A stretch of DNA of 64,000 bases, taken from NCBI GenBank assembly GCA_001464585.1, contig LNFF01000009.1:1-64000 (forward strand). The letters run 5' to 3'. A program made the position numbers and the translations under genes. Each line of letters starts with the position of its first letter. Position 1 is the stretch's first letter. Shown here in pieces: positions 1 to 7,061 of the stretch. The notes beneath the pieces were generated by a model, which saw only the letters and a list, made by a program, of their open reading frames with translations, was not told where the DNA came from and made no database searches. Source of the DNA: Gammaproteobacteria bacterium Ga0077554 (GTDB lineage Bacteria; Pseudomonadota; Gammaproteobacteria; Ga0077554; Ga007554).

Positions 1-496
1 AAGCGGCCCTGCGAACCTTCGAGGGGAATGCACCCATGGTCAAGTCCATTGTCGCTTGGGAATGGATTGTTAGTGCCTTATTGAATTAGAAATGGAATCA
101 GCCCATAGCTTTCATAGGTTTCCAATCGGATGGTTCATGGCCTCTTTGAATAGCGTCTAGCTCAAAGCCACCCTGCCTCGGCCGGGAAGTCGCGGAGATC
201 ATCTAGGCTGGAGCCTATAAATTTAAGGGTTTTCATAGGATAACAGTATATGTGTACTTGTATAAAATATCAAGATACTTATATATGGCTCAAATGAAGG
301 CTAACAAGTAATAGCCGAACCAAAATGTCGGCTTGTAAGCCGACATTTTGCTCGCGGATTGCAAAAAGTTCAGCTGAAATGGGATGTTGGGTCTTCCCGG
401 CATATTAATTGTCGGGGCAAGTCGAATACTTCCTGGAGACATTACATGCAAGCCCGGCAACAAGGCCCACTACCACTTCGCCCGCTTTTCGCGTGA
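1..496. other. Left-edge region without a recognisable gene
   Basis: I find no convincing reading frame or RNA gene here. The only clear structure is the hairpin at 322-349. A 13-base string, GGCCCACTACCAC, occurs at 464-476 and again at 516-528 inside the end of the next gene. This could be a small duplication of that gene's 3' end or chance. A short leftward frame runs off the window edge near position 50 but is too short to judge. Confidence 0.5.
322..349. terminator. Perfect hairpin, possible bidirectional terminator
   Basis: The arms AAAATGTCGGC and GCCGACATTTT form an 11-bp perfect stem around a 6-base loop. The A-rich 5' end and T-rich 3' end fit a factor-independent terminator usable in both directions. 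It would serve the leftward gene that ends at 497 and anything entering from the left. This is judged by symmetry only. Confidence 0.5.
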
Positions 497-2155
497 CTAC
501 ATATCCACATAATTCGGCCCACTACCACCCTCCGGCGTTACCCAGTTGATGTTTTGTAATGGGTCTTTAATATCGCACGCTTTGCAATGTACACAATTGG
601 CGGCATTAATTTGTAATCGTGATTGTTGCTCGGGCGCACGCACAATTTCGTACACACCGGCAGGGCAATAGCGTTGCTCGGGTGCATCATAGATTTTCAA
701 ATTGTGTTCAATGGCAAGCTGCGGCTGCTCGAGCTTGAGGTGGATCGGTTGATCTTCTTCGTGGCTCAGGTTGGACAGATAAATAGAGTTGAGCCTGTCG
801 AACGTCAGCACGCCGTCGGCTTTGGGGTAAGTGATTGGCGTGCTGGCAGCGGCGGGTTGCAGTGACGCGTGATCAGCGCCGCTATGCCGCAGAGTCCACG
901 GTAGTCGTATGCCAAAATGGCGTAACCACAGATCAACACCGGCATACGCCATGCCGCGCCATAAACCCCAACGGGATAGCGCGGGTTTCACGTTACGTAC
1001 CGTATCGAGATCTTGCTGTATCCATGAATCGGCAAATGACTGTGTATAGCCTGTCAATTCATCATGACCCTCGCGGTCATCAATGCAAATGGCATGGAAC
1101 GCCGCTTCAGCGGCGAGCATGCCGCTTTTCATGGCGTTGTGACTGCCTTTGATGCGCGGCACATTCACGAGTCCGGCGCTGCATCCGATCAGCGCACCGC
1201 CGGGAAATGTTAATTTCGGCAGCGATTGCAATCCACCTTCACTGATGGCGCGCGCGCCGTAACTCAAGCGTTCACCCCCGGTGAATGTGTCACGTATTGC
1301 TGCATGGGTTTTGAAGCGCTGGAATTCATCAAACGGGCTGAGATAAGGATTCGCGTAATCCAGATGCACGACATAACCCACGGCCACCGTGTGCTTGTCG
1401 AGGTGATAGAGGAATCCACCGCCACCCGTGTTTGAGTCGAGCGGCCAGCCCAAGGTGTGCAGCACTAAACCGGGCTGATGGTGTGCAGCATCGGCGCGCC
1501 ACAGTTCCTTGAAGCCGAGGCCGTATTTCGGCACATCACATGTGGCTCGTAGTTCGTAGCGCGCTTCAATTTTTTTGGCGAGTGAACCGCGCACGCCTTC
1601 AGCGATCAAGGTGTATTTCGCATGCAGCTCCATGCCCGGTGTGTAGCTGGATTTGTGCGCGCCTTCCTTGTTGATGCCCATGTCGCCTGTGGCGATGCCT
1701 TTAACGCTGCCATCGTCATGATAAAGCACCTCAGCGGCAGCAAAGCCCGGATAAATTTCCACGCCCAGCGCTTCAGCCTGCTCACCCAGCCAGCGGCAAA
1801 CATTACCGAGGCTCGCAATATAGTTACCGTGATTACGCATCAGCGGCGGCAACAGCGTAGTGGGGATGTTGGTGCTGCCGGTTTCGCTTAACAGCAAAAA
1901 GCGATCTTCAGTCACCGGTGTATGCAGCGGCGCACCGCGTTCGCGCCAGTCGGGAATCAATTCATTAAGCGCGATGGGGTCGATAACCGCACCGGAAAGA
2001 ATATGCGCGCCTACTTGGGCGCCTTTTTCCAGCACGCATACGCTCACTTCTTGGTTCGCCGCTACGGCGAGTTGTTTAAGGCGAATCGCGGCACACAAGC
2101 CCGCGGGCCCGGCACCGACAATCAGTACATCATAGTCCATTACATCACGTTGCAT
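497..2155 (-). CDS. Electron transfer flavoprotein-ubiquinone oxidoreductase
   Basis: ETF-QO accepts electrons from reduced ETF and passes them to ubiquinone at the inner membrane. The FAD-binding motif GAGPAG is at residues 14-19. The C-terminus has the 4Fe-4S ferredoxin-like segment, with one Cys in RYCPAG and three in NCVHCKACDIKDP. At 552 residues it matches the usual length of about 550. ATGs at residues 1 and 6 are both possible starts; no strong ribosome site decides. It begins 15 bases after the LysR gene on the same strand, so the two are probably cotranscribed. The ETF subunits that feed it are encoded divergently at 3200-4944. Together they form one electron-transfer module. Confidence 0.95.
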   Translation of the reverse strand: MQRDVMDYDVLIVGAGPAGLCAAIRLKQLAVAANQEVSVCVLEKGAQVGAHILSGAVIDPIALNELIPDWRERGAPLHTPVTEDRFLLLSETGSTNIPTTLLPPLMRNHGNYIASLGNVCRWLGEQAEALGVEIYPGFAAAEVLYHDDGSVKGIATGDMGINKEGAHKSSYTPGMELHAKYTLIAEGVRGSLAKKIEARYELRATCDVPKYGLGFKELWRADAAHHQPGLVLHTLGWPLDSNTGGGGFLYHLDKHTVAVGYVVHLDYANPYLSPFDEFQRFKTHAAIRDTFTGGERLSYGARAISEGGLQSLPKLTFPGGALIGCSAGLVNVPRIKGSHNAMKSGMLAAEAAFHAICIDDREGHDELTGYTQSFADSWIQQDLDTVRNVKPALSRWGLWRGMAYAGVDLWLRHFGIRLPWTLRHSGADHASLQPAAASTPITYPKADGVLTFDRLNSIYLSNLSHEEDQPIHLKLEQPQLAIEHNLKIYDAPEQRYCPAGVYEIVRAPEQQSRLQINAANCVHCKACDIKDPLQNINWVTPEGGSGPNYVDM

Positions 2156-2170
2156 GCTAACAATACTCTT

Positions 2171-3112
2171 TCAAACAATAAATGGAAGTTGAATTTCATC
2201 ACTGCGGGTAACGCCCGCCGTCAACGTACGGCACAGCGCGAGAAATTCGCGCATACCTGCCGTCTGGTATTTTTGTTTATGCCAGACAAACTGAAACTGG
2301 CGGCGCAGATCCAGATAGGGCGTAGCGATCGGCACCAGGCTGCCGCGCCGGAACGCTTCATGCAGCGCCAGCCGCGAGATGCAGCCTATCCCCAGGCCAA
2401 ATTCAACGGCGCGTTTGATGGCCTCGGTATGTTCCAGTTCCAGGCGGATGTTGAGCGACACAGGGTGGTCACCTTTGTCTTGATGCCGCATCGCATGGTC
2501 GAGCGTTTCACGTGTCGCCGAGCCGTGTTCGCGCATAATCCACGGTTCCGCCGCCAATGCGCCCAAAGTAATGCCGTCGCGTTTGGCGAGGTGATAATGC
2601 GGCGCGCAAAATACCACAAGTTCATCCTCGACCCACCGCTGCGTCTCAAGATCAGGATGATGGCAATCGCCTTCAATCAACCCCAGGTCAAGCTCGTAGT
2701 GCGCTACCTGTTGCACAATAGTAGCAGTATTGTGAACTTGCAGGCGGATGCGGCTTTCCGGGTGTTGTTGCAGAAAAGAAGCGACAATCAGCGTCGCCAG
2801 ATAATTGCCAATCGTCAACGTCGCGCCAATCTCGATGGCGCCCAGCCCTGATTTGCCTTGCAGCAAATCTTCGATCTCGCGGGCGCGATCCAGCAGTTCC
2901 ACGGCTTTGGGTAATAATTGCTGGCCAAGTTCGTTGAGACGCAGTGTTTTTCCAACTCGATCAAGAAGTTGGCTGTTAAATTGACGCTCAAATCCGCCCA
3001 GCGCAGTGCTCGCCGCAGATTGGGATAATGACAGCATTTTGGCCGCCTGTGACACGCTTTCGCAACACCCCACGGCGACGAATACTTCTAATTGGCGTAA
3101 TGTATATCTCAT
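2171..3112 (-). CDS. LysR-family transcriptional regulator, YeiE-like
   Basis: A 313-residue LysR-type regulator. The N-terminal winged helix-turn-helix (about residues 1-65, containing LRQLEVF and LSLSQSAASTALGGFE) resembles the YeiE branch as I remember it. The rest is the two-lobed effector-binding domain. The gene is divergent from etfB across 87 bases that contain a palindrome of the LysR type (3122-3140). LysR regulators commonly repress their own gene and activate the divergent one, so the likely targets are etfB-etfA-fpr and its own operon with ETF-QO. The effector cannot be told from sequence. Confidence 0.9.
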   Translation of the reverse strand: MRYTLRQLEVFVAVGCCESVSQAAKMLSLSQSAASTALGGFERQFNSQLLDRVGKTLRLNELGQQLLPKAVELLDRAREIEDLLQGKSGLGAIEIGATLTIGNYLATLIVASFLQQHPESRIRLQVHNTATIVQQVAHYELDLGLIEGDCHHPDLETQRWVEDELVVFCAPHYHLAKRDGITLGALAAEPWIMREHGSATRETLDHAMRHQDKGDHPVSLNIRLELEHTEAIKRAVEFGLGIGCISRLALHEAFRRGSLVPIATPYLDLRRQFQFVWHKQKYQTAGMREFLALCRTLTAGVTRSDEIQLPFIV

Positions 3113-3121
3113 ATCTGCATT

Positions 3122-3140
3122 TTAGATGACATTCATCTAA
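3122..3140. promoter_or_regulatory. Palindromic operator between the LysR gene and etfB
   Basis: TTAGATGA-CAT-TCATCTAA is a perfect inverted repeat with 8-bp arms and a 3-base centre, and it contains a T-N11-A LysR box. A further half-site, AGATGA, follows at 3155-3160. It lies 9 bases upstream of the predicted etfB -35 and 10 bases from the LysR start codon. That is the expected place for an autoregulating, divergently activating site. Confidence 0.75.
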
Positions 3141-3149
3141 ATAATCAAC

Positions 3150-3178
3150 TTAACAGATGATTGACGGGCGGGTATAAT
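3150..3178 (+). promoter_or_regulatory. Predicted sigma-70 promoter of etfB-etfA-fpr
   Basis: A -35 box TTAACA (3150-3155) lies 17 bases before an ideal -10 box TATAAT (3173-3178). Transcription would start near 3185. The second AGATGA half-site overlaps the start of the spacer, placing the regulator next to the polymerase site. Confidence 0.7.
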
Positions 3179-3199
3179 GATCACAATGAAGGAGGGGTC

Positions 3200-4015
3200 A
3201 TGAAAATATTGGTCGCGGTCAAGCGCGTGGTGGATTATAACGTCAAGGTGCGCCTCAAGCCAGACGGCTCAGACGTTGACATCGCTGGCGCGAAAATGGG
3301 CATCAACCCGTTTGATGAAAATGCCATTGAAGAAGCGCTGCGCTTGAAAGAGCGTGGCCACGCGACCGAGATTGTTGCGGTGACGCTGGGTACGGCTGCG
3401 TGCCAAGACGTGTTGCGCCATGCCTTAGCCATGGGCGTTGACCGCGCCATACTGGTGGAAACCGATGTGCTGCTGCAACCGTTGGGCATCGCCAAATTGC
3501 TCAAGGTCGTGGTGGCGCGCGAGCAGCCGGATTTAATCATTCTCGGCAAGCAAGCGATTGATGACGACGCCGGTCAAACCGGACAAATGCTTGCCGCGCT
3601 GCTGGGCGTGGGGCAGGGCACGTTTATCTCTGCTGTGGCGGTGGTCGCTCCCGGCATCCTGCCTCTAGCGACACTTGTGCATCCCTGCACGGCGCATGAG
3701 GGCGAAATTCACGTTACCCGTGAAGTGGATGGTGGTACCGAAACTCTGGCGTTACGCTTGCCCGCCGTGGTCACTGCTGACTTGCGGCTTAACGAGCCGC
3801 GCTATGTCAAATTGCCCAACCTGATGATGGCGAAAAAGAAGCCGATACAGACGTATCATGCCGCAGAATTTGGCATTGATGCGCCCATAGATTTCGGCGC
3901 ACGCCTGAAGCAGCTCAATGTTGCCAACCCACCGGCGCGCAAGCCCGGCATCAAGCTTGATAGCGTGCAAGATCTGGTGGACAAACTGCGTGGTGAAGCG
4001 AAGGTGATACGATGA
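3200..4015 (+). CDS. etfB: Electron transfer flavoprotein beta subunit, with an inserted segment
   Basis: The small, AMP-binding ETF subunit; with EtfA it carries electrons from acyl-CoA and related dehydrogenases to ETF-QO. Conserved segments include MKILVAVKRVVDYNVKVR at the N-terminus, GKQAIDDDAGQTGQMLAALL, and DLRLNEPRYVKLPNLM with AKKKP near the C-terminus. I chose the ATG at 3200, not the upstream in-frame TTG, because AAGGAGG precedes it at 3189-3195. At 271 residues it is longer than the usual 249 or so. The excess lies largely at residues 150-166, where relatives go from the strand after QGTF almost directly to VTREVDGG. That segment is encoded by a dispersed repeat (3643-3694). The frame is intact and all other motifs are present. 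It overlaps etfA by four bases (ATGA). Confidence 0.95.
   Translation: MKILVAVKRVVDYNVKVRLKPDGSDVDIAGAKMGINPFDENAIEEALRLKERGHATEIVAVTLGTAACQDVLRHALAMGVDRAILVETDVLLQPLGIAKLLKVVVAREQPDLIILGKQAIDDDAGQTGQMLAALLGVGQGTFISAVAVVAPGILPLATLVHPCTAHEGEIHVTREVDGGTETLALRLPAVVTADLRLNEPRYVKLPNLMMAKKKPIQTYHAAEFGIDAPIDFGARLKQLNVANPPARKPGIKLDSVQDLVDKLRGEAKVIR
3643..3694. repeat. Dispersed repeat module inside the etfB reading frame
   Basis: These 52 bases match 16163-16214 with 46 identities; the core 3652-3694 matches 40 of 43. The other copy is intergenic, within a palindromic repeat. The segment is in frame and encodes about 17 residues (APGILPLATLVHPCTAH) at a place where EtfB relatives I know have only a short turn. 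This points to insertion of a mobile palindromic module into the gene without breaking it. Confidence 0.8.
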
Positions 4016-4944
4016 GCGTACTGATTCTCGCCGAACACGACGGACACCATCTCAAGCAAGCGACATATCGTGCGGTCACTGCCGCGCAACACTGGCAGTT
4101 GCCGGTGCATGTGCTGGTGACAGGGCATAACATCACCGCTATCGCGCAACAGGCCGCCGCGATTCAAGGTGTGACGCAGGTGATGCAGGCCGATGCCGTC
4201 GCATTGGCGCATCCGCTTGCCGAAGATGTGGCAGATGTAATCGTGCGTTTAAGCGGCCAGTATCAAGTGATTGTCGCGGCGCATACTGCATTTGGCAAGA
4301 ACGTGCTGCCGCGTGTTGCCGCGTTGCGGGATGTCGCCATGCTGTCCGATGTGGTGGAGATTAAGGGATCGAAAACCTACGTGCGGCCGATTTACGCGGG
4401 CAGTATTTATGCCACCGTGGAAAGTACCGATACGCTGCAAGTGCTCACCGTGCGCGCCAGCAGTTTTGCATTGGCGGTGAACGGCGGCGCAGCGTCACCG
4501 ATTGTAATGGTGGATACAGCGGCAGGTACATCCCGGGTACGGTGGATCAGCGAAGTTCACAACGTATCCGAGCGCCCCGCCCTTGCCAGCGCCCGAGTCG
4601 TGGTATCCGGCGGGCGTTCGCTCGGCAGCGCCGAAAAATTTCAAGCGGTATTGGCGCCGCTCGCAGAAAAGCTCGGCGCCGCGTTAGGTGCAACACGCGC
4701 AGCGGTAGACGCTGGATTTGCGCCCAATGATATTCAGGTGGGACAAACCGGCACGGTAGTGGCGCCCGAATTATATATCGCCGTTGGTATATCCGGTGCG
4801 GTGCAGCATACTGCTGGCATGAAAGACAGCAAAGTGATTGTCGCCATCAACCACGATGCCGATGCTCCCATTTTTCAGGTATCAGATTATTATCTGGTGG
4901 CCGATTTGTTTGAAGCCGTACCGGCGTTGACGAAAGCAATCTAA
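4012..4944 (+). CDS. etfA: Electron transfer flavoprotein alpha subunit
   Basis: The large ETF subunit, which binds the FAD. The C-terminal FAD domain shows the family signature: [20 protein letters not shown] followed by AVQHTAGM and [20 protein letters not shown]. At 310 residues it has normal bacterial length. It starts in the etfB stop (ATGA overlap), so the subunits are translationally coupled. It is followed after 25 bases by fpr. It pairs with etfB and delivers electrons to the ETF-QO encoded divergently. Confidence 0.95.
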   Translation: MSVLILAEHDGHHLKQATYRAVTAAQHWQLPVHVLVTGHNITAIAQQAAAIQGVTQVMQADAVALAHPLAEDVADVIVRLSGQYQVIVAAHTAFGKNVLPRVAALRDVAMLSDVVEIKGSKTYVRPIYAGSIYATVESTDTLQVLTVRASSFALAVNGGAASPIVMVDTAAGTSRVRWISEVHNVSERPALASARVVVSGGRSLGSAEKFQAVLAPLAEKLGAALGATRAAVDAGFAPNDIQVGQTGTVVAPELYIAVGISGAVQHTAGMKDSKVIVAINHDADAPIFQVSDYYLVADLFEAVPALTKAI

Positions 4945-4969
4945 CATATATCTATGGGTCGATAATAAT

Positions 4970-5746
4970 ATGAGCAATCTGGCAACCGAACGTGTTTTAA
5001 GTGTGCATCACTGGAACGACACGCTGTTCAGTTTTAAAGTCACCCGTGATCCGGGGCTGCGTTTCATCAATGGTCAGTTCGTCATGATTGGTTTGATGGT
5101 CAACGGCAAGCCGCTGATGCGTGCGTACAGCATTGTCAGTGCAAACTACGAAGAATACCTGGAGTTTTTCAGCATCAAGGTTCAGGACGGCCCCTTAACC
5201 TCACGCCTGCAACACCTTAAGGAAGGCGATGAACTGCTGGTGAGCCGCAAACCCACCGGCACCCTGGTGCTCGATGATTTGCTGCCCGGAAAAAATCTTT
5301 ACCTGTTAAGCACCGGCACCGGGCTGGCCCCGTTCATGAGCATCATTCAAGACCCGGACGCCTACGAGCGCTTTGAGAAAGTAATCCTGGTGCATGGTGT
5401 GCGTTACGTTAATGAATTGGCGTATGCGGACTTTATTAAAGCCGAGTTGGCCGAGAATGAATTTTTGGGAGACATGATCCGCGAGAAACTGATTTATTAT
5501 CCGACCGTCACCCGCGAACCGTTTCTCTATGAGGGGCGCCTCACTGATCTGATCAACAACGGTAAAATGTTTGATGATATTGGTTTGCCAACATTCAATC
5601 CAGAACACGACCGCGTCATGATCTGCGGCAGCCCTGGCATGCTCAAAGACACCTGCCATCTACTCGATAGCCGTGGTTTTCAGGTCTCGCCGCGCATCGG
5701 CGTGCCGGGTCAATATGTGATTGAGCGCGCTTTTGTCGAGAAATAG
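4970..5746 (+). CDS. fpr: Ferredoxin/flavodoxin-NADP+ reductase
   Basis: A bacterial FAD-dependent reductase (258 residues, typical) that exchanges electrons between NADPH and ferredoxin or flavodoxin. The flavin domain has the RAYSIVSA motif (Arg-x-Tyr-Ser FAD binding). The nucleotide domain has STGTGLAPFMS and ICGSPGM, and the C-terminus ends VIERAFVEK as in subclass I bacterial Fpr. It lies 25 bases after etfA on the same strand and is probably in the same operon, which links the NADPH/ferredoxin pool to the ETF module. The gene ends in a strong hairpin shared with the convergent gene. Confidence 0.93.
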   Translation: MSNLATERVLSVHHWNDTLFSFKVTRDPGLRFINGQFVMIGLMVNGKPLMRAYSIVSANYEEYLEFFSIKVQDGPLTSRLQHLKEGDELLVSRKPTGTLVLDDLLPGKNLYLLSTGTGLAPFMSIIQDPDAYERFEKVILVHGVRYVNELAYADFIKAELAENEFLGDMIREKLIYYPTVTREPFLYEGRLTDLINNGKMFDDIGLPTFNPEHDRVMICGSPGMLKDTCHLLDSRGFQVSPRIGVPGQYVIERAFVEK

Positions 5747-5775
5747 TTTGTGCGGCTAATCGAGCCGCACAAACT
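5745..5775. terminator. 13-bp hairpin shared by two converging genes
   Basis: AGTTTGTGCGGCT and AGCCGCACAAACT form a perfect 13-bp stem with a 5-base loop (AATCG). The stem overlaps the fpr stop codon (5744-5746) and the last codons and stop of the opposite-strand gene ending at 5756. There is no T-tract, but the position fits a bidirectional terminator or 3'-end stabiliser. Confidence 0.65.
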
Positions 5776-6367
5776 CACCGGAGCCGCGTTTTATAAACGC
5801 TACATTGGCTTCATGGTCGAGCAGTCCAACAAAGCTGTCATCTTCGCGCAGCACCGCACCTATCGAAACATAAGATAGATTTTTAGCGTCACTCAGGTAG
5901 TCTTCCGATTCGTCGCCCACCATAAGACGCCAGCCGCTGTCATTTTCCTGGTCGGGGGACTCGCGGTGCAAATAACCCACTTTTTCTCCGCCGTAGAGCA
6001 CGCGATTACTCACATAACAGCGCTTGATATATTTTTCGGTGATGGAAGGAACCGGATCTTCGATGTCCGTATCAGTAATATGCCGTGCAGAAAATGCTAT
6101 GCGGTCGCGGTGTTTCAGGTCGTGGACATAATAGGGTTCGTTATCGAGAAAGCCAGTAAATTGATCACCCTTAATCGAATCAATTTCAACCCACATACGC
6201 TCCGCAGCGGGAGCCGCCGGGTCGTCACTTGGGAACGTAAAGATCAACTTCACTTTGTTGCCCTGGGTGAGCATGGCAATCACTGCGGGTGAGGGCTTGT
6301 AAAAAGTATAAGGGTAGTCATCGGCCAGTTGTTGCGCATCTTCGAGCCGCCACGATTTTTCTGTCAT
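5756..6367 (-). CDS. DUF2314 plus DUF2185 (Imm33-like) domain protein
   Basis: A 203-residue cytosolic protein without signal peptide. Residues about 30-95 look like DUF2314 (MWVEIDSIKGDQFTGFLDNE, then DLKHRDRIAF). Residues about 110-200 look like DUF2185/immunity protein 33 (CYVSNRVLYGGEKVGYLHRE, then SGWRLMVGDESEDYL). Both families are of unknown mechanism; Imm33 domains occur as predicted toxin immunity proteins, but no toxin gene is adjacent. Its start codon overlaps the stop of the pterin dehydratase gene by one base (TGATG), so the two are coupled. Confidence 0.75.
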   Translation of the reverse strand: MTEKSWRLEDAQQLADDYPYTFYKPSPAVIAMLTQGNKVKLIFTFPSDDPAAPAAERMWVEIDSIKGDQFTGFLDNEPYYVHDLKHRDRIAFSARHITDTDIEDPVPSITEKYIKRCYVSNRVLYGGEKVGYLHRESPDQENDSGWRLMVGDESEDYLSDAKNLSYVSIGAVLREDDSFVGLLDHEANVAFIKRGSGEFVRLD

Positions 6368-6720
6368 CAGTTTTTAGCCGTTACTAGCGCATCTATTTTG
6401 GCCGCGCAGATAAAATCATTTTCTGAGAGGCCCTTAATGGAGTCCGTGGTATAGCGCACATCGCAGCGATTGTAATGCACCGTGAGTGTGGGGTGATGGT
6501 CTTGCTGGTGGGCGATCCATGCCACCGCGTTTACGAACGCGAGTGTCTGGTAGTAATTTTTGAAATCATAGGTGCGGTTGATGTCGGTGCCCGCTTTGTT
6601 GATCTTCCATTCGGGCACGTGTTTGAGCAGTGCGCGTGCCTGTGGTTTGGGCAGTGCAGGATCCCCTGGCTTACAGGGGCGGCAGTGCTTGTTGGTCAAC
6701 TCCGTTATCAGCTTCGTCAT
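6367..6720 (-). CDS. phhB: Pterin-4a-carbinolamine dehydratase
   Basis: Dehydrates 4a-hydroxytetrahydrobiopterin during pterin recycling after aromatic amino-acid hydroxylation, and is often kept without a phenylalanine hydroxylase nearby. The 117-residue sequence has the family core: the HHP motif within IAHQQDHHPTLTVHYNRCDV, and YTTDSIKGLSENDFICAAKI at the C-terminus. No hydroxylase gene is in this window. It sits two bases after the cytochrome c gene and overlaps the following gene, inside a tight four-gene leftward operon. Confidence 0.93.
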   Translation of the reverse strand: MTKLITELTNKHCRPCKPGDPALPKPQARALLKHVPEWKINKAGTDINRTYDFKNYYQTLAFVNAVAWIAHQQDHHPTLTVHYNRCDVRYTTDSIKGLSENDFICAAKIDALVTAKN

Positions 6721-6722
6721 GG

Positions 6723-7034
6723 TTATTTGACCTTGAACTTATAGAAAGTGTCGTTGAGATGCGCCACTACGTTGTCGATTTGTGCGGCTGACCAGTTGAG
6801 CTGATTGTTGTTCTGGCAAAATTGCACGCGTTTTTTCAGCGCGGAAAATGAGTGGATGATGGTCTCAGGGCGCGTGTGAATTTTGGAATCGTGGCATGAG
6901 AAGCAATGCGTTTCGTACAGTTTTTTGCCTTGGGCTATATTGGCGACGGGATCCGCCGCTTTAGCCTGGCTGGTGTAGCATACCAAGGCCAGCAGGAGCA
7001 GGCCGGTGTTGAGTAAAAAGCGTTGTTGATCCAT
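6723..7034 (-). CDS. Small periplasmic monohaem cytochrome c-like protein
   Basis: A 103-residue exported protein with an N-terminal signal peptide (hydrophobic residues 8-19, cleavage near QAKA at 23-26). It has a single haem-binding motif C44-F-S-C47-H48. No clear axial Met is obvious in the C-terminal half (the mature part has almost no Met), so the second haem ligand is uncertain. It is probably a small electron carrier. It lies between the M48 protease and pterin dehydratase genes; I cannot assign a partner oxidase or reductase. Confidence 0.8.
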   Translation of the reverse strand: MDQQRFLLNTGLLLLALVCYTSQAKAADPVANIAQGKKLYETHCFSCHDSKIHTRPETIIHSFSALKKRVQFCQNNNQLNWSAAQIDNVVAHLNDTFYKFKVK

Positions 7035-7061
7035 AGCGATATCCTTTTAGCGCGACTCTGG

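Noticed and set aside
464-528. Direct repeat GGCCCACTACCAC near the left edge
   Set aside because: Only 13 bases and two copies; it may be chance or a tiny duplication of the ETF-QO gene end.
1922-2851. Rightward 309-codon open frame
   Set aside because: It lies opposite ETF-QO and the LysR gene, both strongly supported, and its translation is basic and low in recognisable motifs; it is a shadow frame.
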